A stretch of DNA of 64,000 nucleotides from Stenotrophomonas maltophilia (GCF_002138415.1 NZ_CP015612.1:3512001-3576000), one strand, 5' to 3'; counted from the stretch's first letter, positions 17,915-27,172 are shown. Translations and numbers: made by a program. Notes: a model not told the origin generated them from the sequence alone.

Positions 17915-18451
17915 ATGCCCTCGATCGTCCTGCCTTTCCGCCCACGGCTGCTGGCCTGCGCTGCGCTCCTGCTGTCCTTGTCGGCGCCTGCGCTGGCCCA
18001 GCGTGTGGTGGAGGGTGACCTGCAGCAGCAGATGTCGCCCGCCGAATTCAAGGCGGCCGGTCTGGACAAGCTCAGCGCCACCGAGCTGGCTGCGCTCAAT
18101 CGCTGGCTGCAGGGCAAGGTCGAAGCGGCCACCACCCAGGCCGTCGCGGCGGTACGCGAGGAGGCGCGCGAGGAAGGCCGCCAGGAAGTGATCGTGAAGA
18201 ACCGTGGCTTCTTCGATTTCGGCAGCAACGAGCCGATCACCGGCGTGCTGCAGGGCGAGTTCCGCGGCTTCGGCAACGGCCGCATCTACGTGCTGGACAA
18301 CGGCCAGGAATGGGAGCAGATCGATGCCACGACCCTGTCCGGTGTGCGCAAGCCGTCGCCCCATGTGAGCATCAAGCCCGGTGTGATGGGCGTGTGGTAC
18401 ATGAAGGTCGAGGGCGTGAACACCCAGCCGAAGGTGCGCCGTACCAAGTAA
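17915..18451 (+). CDS. Exported protein of unknown function
   Basis: A 178-residue product with a clear signal peptide (MPSIVLPFRPRLLACAALLLS, then SAPALAQ with cleavage after AQA-type AxA). Residues 30-90 are helical and charged (MSPAEFKAAGLDKLSATELA) and resemble the leader region of several Xanthomonadaceae exported proteins. A beta-rich C-terminal domain follows (FGNGRIYVLDNGQEWEQIDA). The ATG at 17915 has AGGAGAG seven bases upstream; an in-frame ATG at 17867 lacks one. It is divergent from relA and followed by a SMAG pair. Function unknown. Confidence 0.82.
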   Translation: MPSIVLPFRPRLLACAALLLSLSAPALAQRVVEGDLQQQMSPAEFKAAGLDKLSATELAALNRWLQGKVEAATTQAVAAVREEAREEGRQEVIVKNRGFFDFGSNEPITGVLQGEFRGFGNGRIYVLDNGQEWEQIDATTLSGVRKPSPHVSIKPGVMGVWYMKVEGVNTQPKVRRTK

Positions 18452-18464
18452 TGCCGCCCATTGT

Positions 18465-18549
18465 GTAGAGCCGAGCCCACGCTCGGCTGCGATCTGCACG
18501 GGAAGATGACGAGGCATCCAAAAGCAGCCGAGCATGGGCTCGGCTCTAC
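18465..18549. repeat. SMAG palindrome pair (GTAG ends facing out)
   Basis: The first unit at 18465-18488 starts GTAGAGCCGAGCCCAC and folds on AGCCGAGC/GCTCGGCT. The second at 18526-18549 is the inverted partner, ending GGCTCGGCTCTAC. This is the known S. maltophilia GTAG-type short palindrome arranged as an inverted pair between the gene ending at 18451 and hrpA. Confidence 0.9.
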
Positions 18550-18567
18550 GTCGTCACATCATCGGAG

Positions 18568-21500
18568 TCACGCCTGGCGCAATGCAGTCACCCGCTGCGC
18601 CAGCTTCTTCGCCGAGATGCCGGTGCGTGCACCCAGCTCCTGCGCGAACAGTGACACCCGCAGTTCTTCCAGATCCCAGCGCAGGGCCTGCCACTGCGGC
18701 CGCTCGCGCAGTCCCTGCTGCTCGCCCGCCTGCAGCGCCTCCAGGAACGGATGCAGTTCCAGCATGCGCGCCTGGTCGCGCGGAGGATCACGCTTGGCAC
18801 GCTCGGTGCGCAGGATCATCGCCTTCAGATAGCGCGGGTACTGCGCCAGCGCATCAGCCGGCGTGTCTCGCAGGAAGCCGGGATGGATCAGTCCGACCAG
18901 CTGCGCTTCCATGTCGTCCAGATTGCCGCGCGCCCAGCCCATCAACGGTGCTTCCAGCATCGGCTTCAGTTCCGCCACCAGGGCCAGGATGGTCTCAGCC
19001 AGCTTCAGCCGCGACATCGCCTCACCAAACAGTGCCTTGGCCGCATGCTCGCGTCGCTGCTCGAAGGCCGCCGCATCGCGGATGTCTTCCAGGCCCTCGG
19101 CCAGCACCGCGTTCATCGCCGCATCGACCAGATCGCCGCGCAGGCGCTCCTGCGATTCGATCGCGGCATACAGCAGGCCGGTCTTGGCACCGACCGGCAG
19201 CTGTTTGCGTGCCTGCTTCACCTTCTCGGTCAACGCGATCTCCAGCAGGCGGCGCACACCCAGCGGGTGGGCCTCCAGCGCCTGCTGGCGGTCGGCAAAG
19301 ATACGCAGCGCCACGCTGTCACCCTCGTCCAGCAACGCCGGATAGGCCGGCACGCCGGCTTCACCGGGCACCTGCAACGGAATCGGCGTGGCCGGGAACG
19401 TACGCAGGCCATCGGCCGCCATCTCGCGCCCAGCGCGTGCAGCGAACGCATCGCCGGCACGACCACCGAATTTCGCGCGCAGTGCGTCCAGATCGCGCGA
19501 CGTCGCCAGCACCTTGCCCTGCTCGTCGCGCAGCCGCAGGTTCATGTGCAGGTGCGGTTCGATCGAACCGGGCTCGAAATCCAGCGCCGTCACCGTGGCG
19601 CCGGTCGCGCGTGACAGGAAGCGCGCCAGCTCGCCGGTGATGGCGTCGGCACTGGGCTGCGGGAATGCCTCGAAGAATGCACGCGCGAAGTCCGGCGCCG
19701 GCACGTAGTTGCGGCGCATCGCCTTGGGCAGGCTGCGGATCAGTGCCGAGGCCTTGTCGGCGACGAAGCCAGGCGCCAGCCAGCCCAGCTGCACCGGGTC
19801 CAGCGCGTTGAGCAGGTGCAGGGGCACGTCCAGGGTCACGCCATCGTCGTCGGCACCCGGTTCGAAGCGGTAATGCAGTGGCAGGCGCGCCTGGCCCAGC
19901 GCCAGGTACTTCGGGTAGCGCTCCTGTTCGCTGCCCTCGCCCGGCAACAGGTCGACCAGCGACCAGTGCAGGGTCTTGCGCTGTTCCGGCGCCAGCCCCT
20001 TCCACCAGGTATCCAGCCCTGCGGCCGAATGGATCTGCGGCGGCACCCGGTCCAGGTACCAGCGCGCCTGCCAGTCCTCGTCGGCAACGATGCCAGCGCG
20101 GCGCAGCTTGGCTTCTTCCTCGCGGGCGATCTCCAGCACTTTCTGGTTGTCGGCCACGAAGCTGGCGCGGGTGTTGATCTCGCCGGTCACCAGAGCCTGG
20201 CGCACGAAGATGTCATGCGCTTCGCCCAGGTTGATGCGGCCGTAGTGCACTGGCTTTTTCGGCGCCAATACCAGCCCGAACAGACTGATCTGCTCGGAGG
20301 CCAGCACCTGGCCCTGCGCGCGTGACCAGTGTGGATCGAAATGCTTGCGCAGCAGCAGGTGCGGCAGTTCGGCGATCACCCAGTCCGGCTCGATCGCGGC
20401 CAGGGTCATGCCCCACACCTTCTGCGTATCCAGCAGGTTGGCCACCAGCAGCCACGGCGGCGGGCGCTTGGACAGCGCCGAACCGGGGAACGGCAGGAAG
20501 CGGCGCTGGCGTGGTGCCTGGAAATCGCCCTTCTCGGTGCGGTGGCCGATCTGCGTCGGCAGGCCCGCCACCAGCGCCCGGTGCAGGGTCTGGTAGGCGG
20601 CGGCGCGCACGCGTTCGCTGAAACCACCGCCAACCGGCGCCTGCTCCTTCTGCGCGCGCACGGCCACCGGCGCCGGTGCGGCCTCGGCCTTGCCTTCGCG
20701 GGCCAGGCGCGCGGCGCGATGCAGCTGGCCTCGGGTGGCTTTCACCGCCGCTGCGTCGTCACGCGCCGGTGCCGGCGCACTGCTGCCGGCCAGCAACGGT
20801 GCCATCGAGGCTTCGTTGGCCTCCTCCTTCCAGCCCAGCTCCTCGCACAGCAGGCGCAGCTGGCGATGCAGCTCGCGCCACTCGCGCATGCGCAGGAAGC
20901 CGAGGAAATGACGGCCGCACCAGTCGCGCAGCTTGGACTGGGTCAGGTCTTCATGGGCCTGCCGATAGGCATCCCACAGGCGCAGCACGCCAACGAACTC
21001 GGAACGACCATCGGCGAACTGCGCATGCGCGCTGTCGGCTGCACCGCGTGCTTCGGGCGGACGTTCGCGCGGGTCCTGGATGCCCAGGAACGAGGCGATC
21101 ACCAGCATCGGCCGCAGGCAGCCGGCGGCCTGCGCGGCGACCAGCATGCGCGCCAGCTTCACGTCCACCGGCAGGCGCGCCATCTGCTTGCCGATGGTGG
21201 TCATGCGCCGCTCGGCGTCGATCGCGCCCAGTTCGGTCAGCTGCTGCCAGCCATCGGCTACCGCGCGCTCGTCCGGCGCTTCCAGGAACGGGAAGTCCTC
21301 GATGCGGCCCAGGCCCAGCTGCAGCATGCGCAGGATCACCCCGGCCAGGCTGGAGCGGCGGATTTCCGGATCGGTGAACTCCGGCCGCGCCTGGAAATCA
21401 GCCTCGGCGTACAGGCGGTAGCAGATGCCCTCGGCGATACGGCCGCAGCGGCCCTTGCGCTGGTTGGCGCTGGCCTGTGAGATCGGCTCGATGTGCAGGC

Positions 21501-22653
21501 GATCGAGTTTGTTGCGCGGGCTGTAGCGCTTGACGCGGGCAAAGCCCGGATCGACCACGTAGCGGATGCGCGGCACCGTCAGCGAGGTTTCCGCCACGTT
21601 GGTGGCCAGCACGATGCGCCGGTTCGGGCCGGGGTTGAACACCCGGTCCTGGTCCTGGTTGGACAGCCGCGCGTACAGCGGCAGCACCTCGGTGTTGCGG
21701 TACTTGCGCCGCTCCAGCGACTGGTGCGCGTCGCGGATCTCGCGCTCGCCCGGCAGGAAGATCAGCACGTCGCCGCGCGCATCCAGGCGGGTGATCTCGT
21801 CAATGGCCGACACGATGGCATCGTTGACGGTGCGCTCGCCCTGGTCTTCGCCCTCGCCTTCCAGCGCGCGGTAGCGCACTTCCACCGGGTAGGTACGGCC
21901 TTCGACGCTGATCACCGGCGCATTGTCGAAATGCTGGGCGAAGCGTTCGGTGTCGATGGTGGCCGAAGTGACGATCAGCTTCAGGTCCGGGCGCTTGCGC
22001 AGCAGCTGCTTCAGGTAGCCCAGCAGGAAGTCGATGTTGAGGCTGCGCTCGTGCGCCTCGTCGACGATGATCGTGTCGTAGTTCGACAACCAGCGATCGC
22101 TGGCGATTTCCGCCAGCAGGATGCCGTCGGTCATGAACTTGATGCGGCTGTCTTCGCTGACCTTGTCGTTGAAGCGCACCTGGTAGCCGACCAGCTGGCC
22201 CAGTTCGCTCTGCAGTTCCTGCGCCACGCGGCTGGCCACCGCACGTGCGGCAATCCGTCGCGGCTGGGTGCAGCCGATCATGCCGGCCTGGCCACGGCCT
22301 GCGGCCAGGCACAGTTTCGGCAGCTGGGTGGTCTTGCCCGAGCCGGTTTCACCGGCGATCACCACGACCTGGTGGTCGCGGATCAGCCCGACGATGGCGT
22401 CGGCTTCACGCGCAATCGGCAGCTGCGGGTCCAGAGTAATGGACGGCTGCTGCTGCGCCCGGACCTGCCGGCGCTGCACCGACGCCTGCAAGGCCTGCTC
22501 GAAGGTGGCGGCCAGCGCCGCATCCTGTGGCTTGGCCTGGCAACGCGAGAGCATCCCCAGCAAACGGCCCCGGTCGCGGCTCATGGCGCCGTCGATGGCG
22601 GCGCGCTGTTGGCGCAGGCGGGGCGGCGGATTTTTATCGATAGAGTTCATCAA
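18568..22653 (-). CDS. hrpA: HrpA, DEAH-box ATP-dependent RNA helicase
   Basis: A 1361-residue helicase, the usual very large size for HrpA. Walker A is VVIAGETGSGKTTQLPKLCL near residue 95, the DEAH box is IIVDEAHERSLNIDFL, and motif III is VTSATIDTERF. The C-terminal motor has NVAETSLTVPRIRYVVDPGF and QRKGRCGRIAEGICYRLY. Beyond the helicase core come the HA2/OB domains and the long C-terminal extension specific to HrpA. In E. coli HrpA resolves collided ribosomes on mRNA; the same role here is by homology. It is divergent from dps, with 83 bp between starts. Confidence 0.95.
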   Translation of the reverse strand: MMNSIDKNPPPRLRQQRAAIDGAMSRDRGRLLGMLSRCQAKPQDAALAATFEQALQASVQRRQVRAQQQPSITLDPQLPIAREADAIVGLIRDHQVVVIAGETGSGKTTQLPKLCLAAGRGQAGMIGCTQPRRIAARAVASRVAQELQSELGQLVGYQVRFNDKVSEDSRIKFMTDGILLAEIASDRWLSNYDTIIVDEAHERSLNIDFLLGYLKQLLRKRPDLKLIVTSATIDTERFAQHFDNAPVISVEGRTYPVEVRYRALEGEGEDQGERTVNDAIVSAIDEITRLDARGDVLIFLPGEREIRDAHQSLERRKYRNTEVLPLYARLSNQDQDRVFNPGPNRRIVLATNVAETSLTVPRIRYVVDPGFARVKRYSPRNKLDRLHIEPISQASANQRKGRCGRIAEGICYRLYAEADFQARPEFTDPEIRRSSLAGVILRMLQLGLGRIEDFPFLEAPDERAVADGWQQLTELGAIDAERRMTTIGKQMARLPVDVKLARMLVAAQAAGCLRPMLVIASFLGIQDPRERPPEARGAADSAHAQFADGRSEFVGVLRLWDAYRQAHEDLTQSKLRDWCGRHFLGFLRMREWRELHRQLRLLCEELGWKEEANEASMAPLLAGSSAPAPARDDAAAVKATRGQLHRAARLAREGKAEAAPAPVAVRAQKEQAPVGGGFSERVRAAAYQTLHRALVAGLPTQIGHRTEKGDFQAPRQRRFLPFPGSALSKRPPPWLLVANLLDTQKVWGMTLAAIEPDWVIAELPHLLLRKHFDPHWSRAQGQVLASEQISLFGLVLAPKKPVHYGRINLGEAHDIFVRQALVTGEINTRASFVADNQKVLEIAREEEAKLRRAGIVADEDWQARWYLDRVPPQIHSAAGLDTWWKGLAPEQRKTLHWSLVDLLPGEGSEQERYPKYLALGQARLPLHYRFEPGADDDGVTLDVPLHLLNALDPVQLGWLAPGFVADKASALIRSLPKAMRRNYVPAPDFARAFFEAFPQPSADAITGELARFLSRATGATVTALDFEPGSIEPHLHMNLRLRDEQGKVLATSRDLDALRAKFGGRAGDAFAARAGREMAADGLRTFPATPIPLQVPGEAGVPAYPALLDEGDSVALRIFADRQQALEAHPLGVRRLLEIALTEKVKQARKQLPVGAKTGLLYAAIESQERLRGDLVDAAMNAVLAEGLEDIRDAAAFEQRREHAAKALFGEAMSRLKLAETILALVAELKPMLEAPLMGWARGNLDDMEAQLVGLIHPGFLRDTPADALAQYPRYLKAMILRTERAKRDPPRDQARMLELHPFLEALQAGEQQGLRERPQWQALRWDLEELRVSLFAQELGARTGISAKKLAQRVTALRQA

Positions 22654-22736
22654 TCGGTTCGTTCAAAACTTTGAAAGCGACCAGTCATCACGACCGGTTT
22701 ATTGTGAAGGCCAACGATTCCACAAGGAGGAACCCC

Positions 22737-23285
22737 ATGGCGAAGACCAAGAGCACGACCAAGCCCAAGACCGGCAAGCAGAAGCTTGCAGCGGCGGCAG
22801 CGTCGGCGCCGAACATAGATATCGGGATCACCCAGGGCGACCGCAAGAAGATCGCCGACGGTCTGTCGCGCTTCCAGGCCGATGCGTTCACGCTCTACCT
22901 GAAGACGCACAACTTCCACTGGAACGTGACCGGGTCGATGTTCAACTCGCTGCACACCATGTTCGAGACGCAGTACACCGAACAGTGGGCGGCACTGGAC
23001 GACGTGGCCGAGCGCATCCGCGCGCTGGGCTTCAATGCCCCGGGCTCCTACCGGGAATTCGCTGCGCTGACCTCGATCGCCGAGGAACCGGGCCTGACCG
23101 ACAGTGCGGACTGGCGTGAAATGGTACGCCAGTTGGTGGTCGCCAACGAAGCGGTCTGCCGTACGGCACGTGAAGTGCTGGAGGTGGCGGCCAAGGGTGA
23201 CGACGCCCCGACCGAGGATCTGATGACCCAACGCCTGCAGACGCACGAGAAGTACGCCTGGATGCTGCGCTCCCTGCTGCAGTAA
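22737..23285 (+). CDS. dps: Dps, DNA-binding ferritin-like protein
   Basis: A 182-residue mini-ferritin that oxidises and stores iron with peroxide and protects DNA. The lysine-rich N-terminal tail (MAKTKSTTKPKTGKQKLA) is the usual DNA-binding extension. The ferroxidase site residues lie in LKTHNFHWNVTG (two histidines) and ETQYTEQWAALDDVAERIRA (aspartate and glutamate). A strong ribosome site AAGGAGG at 22724-22730 sits seven bases before the ATG at 22737; the in-frame ATG at 22671 lacks one. Downstream lie hairpin repeats. Confidence 0.95.
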   Translation: MAKTKSTTKPKTGKQKLAAAAASAPNIDIGITQGDRKKIADGLSRFQADAFTLYLKTHNFHWNVTGSMFNSLHTMFETQYTEQWAALDDVAERIRALGFNAPGSYREFAALTSIAEEPGLTDSADWREMVRQLVVANEAVCRTAREVLEVAAKGDDAPTEDLMTQRLQTHEKYAWMLRSLLQ

Positions 23286-23376
23286 GGGTTTGGGGGGTTC
23301 GGCAGGGCTGCGCCCTGCACCCGCAGAGGCCACTGCAACGGCAACGGCCGAAGCAAAAGCGGGTTTCCTGTGGGTT

Positions 23377-23478
23377 GGCGGGGTGGGTCCGGTTGCGGGG
23401 GACGCCGTAAATACGTCCATGTAGGCTCGGTCGCGCCATCCATGGCGCTCACGCCCCCGCAACCGGACCCACCCCGCC
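23377..23478 (+). repeat. Long-arm hairpin element, copy D (forward)
   Basis: Arms 23377-23401 and 23454-23478 are perfect 25-bp reverse complements. They differ from those of copy F by one position on each side, a matched base-pair change. The loop carries ACGCCGTAAATACGTCCATG and an inner CATCCATG turn. TTCGACAGTT follows the right arm. Confidence 0.9.
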
Positions 23479-23512
23479 TTCGACAGTTCTTCGCGATCTG
23501 TCGGCAAAGCCT

Positions 23513-23553
23513 GGGGTCGGAGCCGTTTTCCTTCGGAAAACGGCTCCGACCCC
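23513..23553. terminator. Perfect 19-bp hairpin with T-rich tail
   Basis: Arms 23513-23531 and 23535-23553 are exact reverse complements (GGGGTCGGAGCCGTTTTCC) around a 3-nt loop, and ATTTTGTTTG follows. On the plus strand this could terminate dps transcription. It may also belong to a separate short palindromic repeat family. The only other copy I would expect lies outside this window. Confidence 0.6.
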
Positions 23554-23721
23554 ATTTTGTTTGTCGATATCTGACAGATTTCATCCACGCATGGCGTGGA
23601 TGGTCCCACCGTCACCGGGAATCTGTCGGGGGTGGGGCGGTGTGGGCTTGCAGGACCGTTGGCGCCATGGATGGCGCCATCGAGCCCCCATGGTGAAGTG
23701 ACCCCCGAGACTTGGACGGTT

Positions 23722-24555
23722 TCAGGCGGCCGATTGGGCCTGCTCCCGGTACTGTACCGGGCTCAGGCCTTTCAGTTTCAGTTTGATGCGCTCTTCGTTG
23801 TAGTACTGGATGTATTCCACCAGCCCGGCCTCCAGACTCTCGATGCTGTCAAAGCTGTTCAGGTAAAAGAACTCCGACTTCAGCGTCCCAAAGAAGCTCT
23901 CCATCGCTGCATTGTCCAGGCAGTTGCCACGCCGGGACATGCTTTGTTTCAAAGAGTGCTTTTCCAGCATGTGCCGGTAGTTTTCATGCTGGTACTGCCA
24001 GCCCTGGTCGGAGTGGATCATGGGGCGCTCATCCGGCGAAAGCTTCTTGATGGCCTCCTCCAGCATCTGACCTACCAGATCGAACACGGGCTGGCGCTTG
24101 ATCTGATAAGCCACGATTTCGCCGTTGTAGAGGTCCATGATCGGCGACAGATACAGCTTCATGCCTTGTACCTTGAACTCGGTCACGTCGGTCACCCACT
24201 TCTGGTTGGGGCGCTCGGCGTGGAATTGGCGATTGAGGTCATTGCCAACCACAACATTGGCGGCCCCCTTGAAGGACCGGTAGCGCTTCACGCGTACCCG
24301 TGATTTCAGGCCCATCTTCCCCATCAGGCGCTGTACCCGCTTGTGATTGGTCCGATGGCCCTGGTTGGCCAATTCCAGCGTCACCGTGCGATAGCCATAA
24401 CGCCCTTGGCTTTGATCGTAGATTGCACGGATGCGCTCGCACAGGGCTGCCTCATCCTGATCCGGATGGGCCAGGACATGGTTCTGGTAATAGAACGTAC
24501 TGCGTGACAGCTCTGCCGCTTCGAGCAGAAGCGACAACGTATGAACCTGCCTCAA
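23722..24555 (-). CDS. IS3-family transposase OrfB (DDE catalytic part)
   Basis: Integrase-core half of the transposase, 277 residues when read from a TTG at 24555. An HTH_21-like region (YGYRTVTLELANQGHRTNHK) precedes the rve domain. The DDE residues appear as WVTDVTEFKVQGMKLYLSPI (first D), MIHSDQGWQYQHENY (second D) and MSRRGNCLDNAAMESFFGTL (E). It is probably made mainly as an OrfAB fusion: the frame is open upstream to the A7 tract at 24618-24624 inside orfA, allowing a -1 slip. Confidence 0.93.
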   Translation of the reverse strand: MRQVHTLSLLLEAAELSRSTFYYQNHVLAHPDQDEAALCERIRAIYDQSQGRYGYRTVTLELANQGHRTNHKRVQRLMGKMGLKSRVRVKRYRSFKGAANVVVGNDLNRQFHAERPNQKWVTDVTEFKVQGMKLYLSPIMDLYNGEIVAYQIKRQPVFDLVGQMLEEAIKKLSPDERPMIHSDQGWQYQHENYRHMLEKHSLKQSMSRRGNCLDNAAMESFFGTLKSEFFYLNSFDSIESLEAGLVEYIQYYNEERIKLKLKGLSPVQYREQAQSAA

Positions 24556-25103
24556 TCCTTGGATGGCTTGCGCTTTGCGTCCTGCGCCGCCTGCTCTTCC
24601 CGGATCAAGGCATCGAGTTTTTTTAGGTAGTCGGTCTCCGCACGCAGATAGGCGACTTCCTTGAGCAGCTCATCGCGGCTCATATCCTCAGGCGGCTTGG
24701 ACGAACGGGTCTTTTTCATCGGCTTTCGGGGCAGCGGCGGAGGCGGTGCCAACGCTTGGGCACCGCCTTGAGCATACAGGCGCCGCCATCGCCCCACCGC
24801 GCCGGCATCGCCAATCTGGAAGTAGGTGGTGGCCTCCCGCCCGGACAGGCCGTCCCGGCTCATCTTCTCCAGGACCGCCAGCTTGAAGGCGAGGTCATAG
24901 GACCGGGGCTGGCGGCGAAACCCACGCCAACCGTGCAGCCGATAGGTCGCTACCCAGCGCCTGACCGTGGAGAACTCCAGACCGTGGCGACGGGCAATGG
25001 CTTTGACCGATGTGGAGGTCTTGCAGGCCTCTTTGGCGACCTGCAGTTTGAAACGCGCGTCGTATTTGTTCATGTATCCCTCGGGGTTGGATCTGGCGTC
25101 CAA
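24552..25103 (-). CDS. IS3-family transposase OrfA (helix-turn-helix part)
   Basis: A 183-residue DNA-binding half. The start MNKYDARFKLQVAKEACKTS and the HTH SVKAIARRHGLEFSTVRRWV are typical of IS150-like elements. A second HTH-like segment (LSGREATTYFQIGDAGAVGR) follows, and a leucine-zipper-like tail holds YLRAETDYLKKLDALI. The A7 run at 24618-24624 encodes the two lysines and forms an A-AAA-AAA slippery site. The stop overlaps the orfB start region by 4 bases. Confidence 0.92.
   Translation of the reverse strand: MDARSNPEGYMNKYDARFKLQVAKEACKTSTSVKAIARRHGLEFSTVRRWVATYRLHGWRGFRRQPRSYDLAFKLAVLEKMSRDGLSGREATTYFQIGDAGAVGRWRRLYAQGGAQALAPPPPLPRKPMKKTRSSKPPEDMSRDELLKEVAYLRAETDYLKKLDALIREEQAAQDAKRKPSKD
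24618..24624 (-). promoter_or_regulatory. Probable -1 programmed frameshift site of the IS
   Basis: Seven adenines on the minus strand in the context CTA-AAA-AAA-CTC. After a -1 slip the new frame runs without a stop into OrfB. I checked the codons from the slip to the AGG-CAG-GTT of OrfB by eye. Confidence 0.65.
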
Positions 25104-25281
25104 CTCCCGGGGGTCACTTCATGGATGGGTTTACGGCGTGTCCTGCAAGCCCACACCGCCCCGCCCAGCCAGCAGACACCCCAGAGCCGGCTGTTGCCTT
25201 TGACGTTGCTCTGGCTTGAAGGCTTCGGCAGGTGCAGGGCGCAGCCCTGCCGAGACACCCCCGCCGGGGTAAACTAGCCGG

Positions 25282-27087
25282 ATGGCTTCCCGTCCCGCGC
25301 ACGACCTGCTCCAACGCGTCTTTGGTTACGACGATTTCCGTGGTCCCCAGCAGGACATCGTGGAGCATGTGGCTGCCGGTCACGATGCCCTGGTGCTGAT
25401 GCCCACCGGCGGTGGCAAGTCGCTGTGCTACCAGGTCCCGGCCCTGCTGCGTGACGGATGTGGCATCGTCATCTCGCCGCTGATCGCGCTGATGCAGGAC
25501 CAGGTCGAAGCCCTGCGCCAGCTCGGGGTACGTGCCGAGTACCTGAATTCAACCCTGGACGCCGAGACCGCCGGCCGCGTCGAGCGCGAACTGCTCGCGG
25601 GTGAGCTGGACATGCTCTATGTCGCCCCCGAGCGCCTGCTGACCGGCCGCTTCCTGTCGCTGCTGTCGCGCAGCCAGATCGCCCTGTTCGCCATCGACGA
25701 AGCACACTGCGTGTCGCAGTGGGGCCATGATTTCCGCCCCGAGTACCGCCAGCTGACCGTGCTGCACGAGCGTTGGCCAAAGATCCCGCGGATCGCGCTG
25801 ACCGCGACCGCCGATCCGCCGACCCAGCGCGAGATCGCCGAGCGCCTCGATCTGCAGGAAGCGCGCCACTTCGTCAGCTCCTTCGATCGCCCCAACATCC
25901 GCTACACCGTGGTGCAGAAGGACAACGCCCGCAAGCAGCTGACCGATTTCCTGCGCGGCCACCGTGGCGAGGCCGGCATCGTCTACTGCATGTCACGGCG
26001 CAAGGTCGAGGAGACCGCCGAATTCCTCTGCGGCCAGGGCTTCAACGCCCTGCCCTACCATGCCGGTCTTCCACCGGACGTGCGCGCGAACAACCAGCGC
26101 CGCTTCCTGCGTGAGGATGGCATCGTGATGTGCGCCACCATTGCCTTCGGCATGGGTATCGACAAGCCGGACGTGCGCTTCGTGGCGCATACCGACCTGC
26201 CCAAGTCGATGGAAGGCTACTACCAGGAAACCGGTCGCGCCGGCCGCGATGGCGAGGCCGCCGAGGCCTGGCTGTGCTACGGCCTGGGCGATGTGGTGCT
26301 GCTCAAGCAGATGATCGAGCAGTCCGAGGCAGGTGAAGAGCGCAAGCAGCTGGAGCGGTCCAAGCTCGACCACCTGCTGGGTTACTGCGAATCGATGCAG
26401 TGCCGCCGCCAGGTGCTGCTGGCCGGTTTCGGCGAGACCTATCCCGAGCCCTGCGGCAACTGCGACAACTGCCTGACACCGCCGGCCTCGTGGGACGCAA
26501 CCATTCCGGCGCAGAAGGCGCTGAGCTGTGTCTACCGCAGCGGCCAGCGTTTCGGCGTCGGCCACCTGATCGACGTTCTGCGTGGCAGCGAGAACGAGAA
26601 GGTGAAGCAGCAGGGCCACGACAAGCTCAGCACCTATGCGATCGGTCGCGATCTGGATGCGCGCACCTGGCGCAGCGTGTTCCGCCAGCTGGTCGCCGCC
26701 AGCCTGCTGGAAGTGGACAGCGAGGGCCACGGTGGCCTGCGCCTGACCGACGCCAGCCGCGACGTACTGACCGGCCGCCGGCAGATCAGCATGCGCCGCG
26801 ACCCGGCCAGCAGCACCAGCGGACGCGAGCGCAGCGCGCAGCGCACCGGCCTGTCGGTGCTGCCGCAGGATCTGGCGCTGTTCAACGCCCTGCGCGGCCT
26901 GCGTGCCGAACTGGCCCGCGAACAGAATGTGCCGGCCTTCGTGATCTTCCACGACAGCACCCTGCGCAACATCGCCGAACAGCGCCCGACGAGCCTGGAC
27001 GAACTGGCCCGGGTCGGCGGCATCGGCGGCACCAAGCTGAGCCGCTACGGCCCGCGCCTGGTCGAGATCGTGCGCGAAGAGGGCTGA
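25282..27087 (+). CDS. recQ: RecQ ATP-dependent DNA helicase
   Basis: A 601-residue 3'-5' helicase of recombinational repair. Walker A is [16 protein letters not shown] near residues 40-55 and the DEAH box with its extension is [19 protein letters not shown]. Motifs [21 protein letters not shown] and [20 protein letters not shown], then [17 protein letters not shown], complete the motor. The zinc site follows as cysteines in [18 protein letters not shown] and CGNCDNC. A winged-helix domain and a C-terminal HRDC domain (about residues 530-601, [20 protein letters not shown]) end it. The ATG at 25282 begins [20 protein letters not shown]. Upstream lies the repeat island with the IS. Confidence 0.96.
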   Translation: MASRPAHDLLQRVFGYDDFRGPQQDIVEHVAAGHDALVLMPTGGGKSLCYQVPALLRDGCGIVISPLIALMQDQVEALRQLGVRAEYLNSTLDAETAGRVERELLAGELDMLYVAPERLLTGRFLSLLSRSQIALFAIDEAHCVSQWGHDFRPEYRQLTVLHERWPKIPRIALTATADPPTQREIAERLDLQEARHFVSSFDRPNIRYTVVQKDNARKQLTDFLRGHRGEAGIVYCMSRRKVEETAEFLCGQGFNALPYHAGLPPDVRANNQRRFLREDGIVMCATIAFGMGIDKPDVRFVAHTDLPKSMEGYYQETGRAGRDGEAAEAWLCYGLGDVVLLKQMIEQSEAGEERKQLERSKLDHLLGYCESMQCRRQVLLAGFGETYPEPCGNCDNCLTPPASWDATIPAQKALSCVYRSGQRFGVGHLIDVLRGSENEKVKQQGHDKLSTYAIGRDLDARTWRSVFRQLVAASLLEVDSEGHGGLRLTDASRDVLTGRRQISMRRDPASSTSGRERSAQRTGLSVLPQDLALFNALRGLRAELAREQNVPAFVIFHDSTLRNIAEQRPTSLDELARVGGIGGTKLSRYGPRLVEIVREEG

Positions 27088-27172
27088 CGGTATCGCGTTG
27101 CCGCGCTGCGCGGCCGCCGGGCATGGTCCCAACGGCGCGCGGGCGCCCCTGTAGATACCGTGTTGCCCTTGC

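Larger units (their letters stand above)
23286..23693. other. Intergenic repeat island between dps and the IS3-family element
   Basis: No gene here. In order: a CGGCAGGGCTGCGCCCTGC-like hairpin followed by ACCCGCAGAGG and short AACGGC repeats (23290-23365), hairpin element D (23377-23478), a perfect 19-bp hairpin at 23513-23553, a CCACGCATGGCGTGG palindrome near 23586, and the left half of hairpin element E, cut at 23693 by the IS. Confidence 0.7.
23694..25121 (-). mobile_element. IS3-family insertion sequence (IS150-like), 1428 bp
   Basis: Terminal inverted repeats are visible: the left end reads TGAAGTGACCCCCGAGACTT, and the right end read inward is TGAAGTGACCCCCGGGAGTT, agreeing at 17-18 of the first 20 bases. 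TGG stands directly outside both ends, consistent with the 3-bp target duplication usual in IS3. Two overlapping transposase frames fill the interior. Both ends and frames look intact, so it may still be active. Confidence 0.92.
23634..25162 (-). repeat. Long-arm hairpin element, copy E (reverse), split by the IS3-family element
   Basis: Left arm 23634-23656 and right arm 25140-25162 are perfect 23-bp reverse complements and match copy A exactly. The left loop part ends at the CCCCCATGG before the IS; the right part resumes TGGATGGGTTTACGGCG after it. Removing the 1428-bp IS and one TGG restores a normal loop of about 52 nt. Confidence 0.9.

Noticed and set aside
23513..23553. Perfect 19-bp hairpin as another member of the long-arm family
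   Set aside because: Its loop is only 3 nt and shares nothing with the conserved 52-nt loop; kept as a terminator or separate palindrome.
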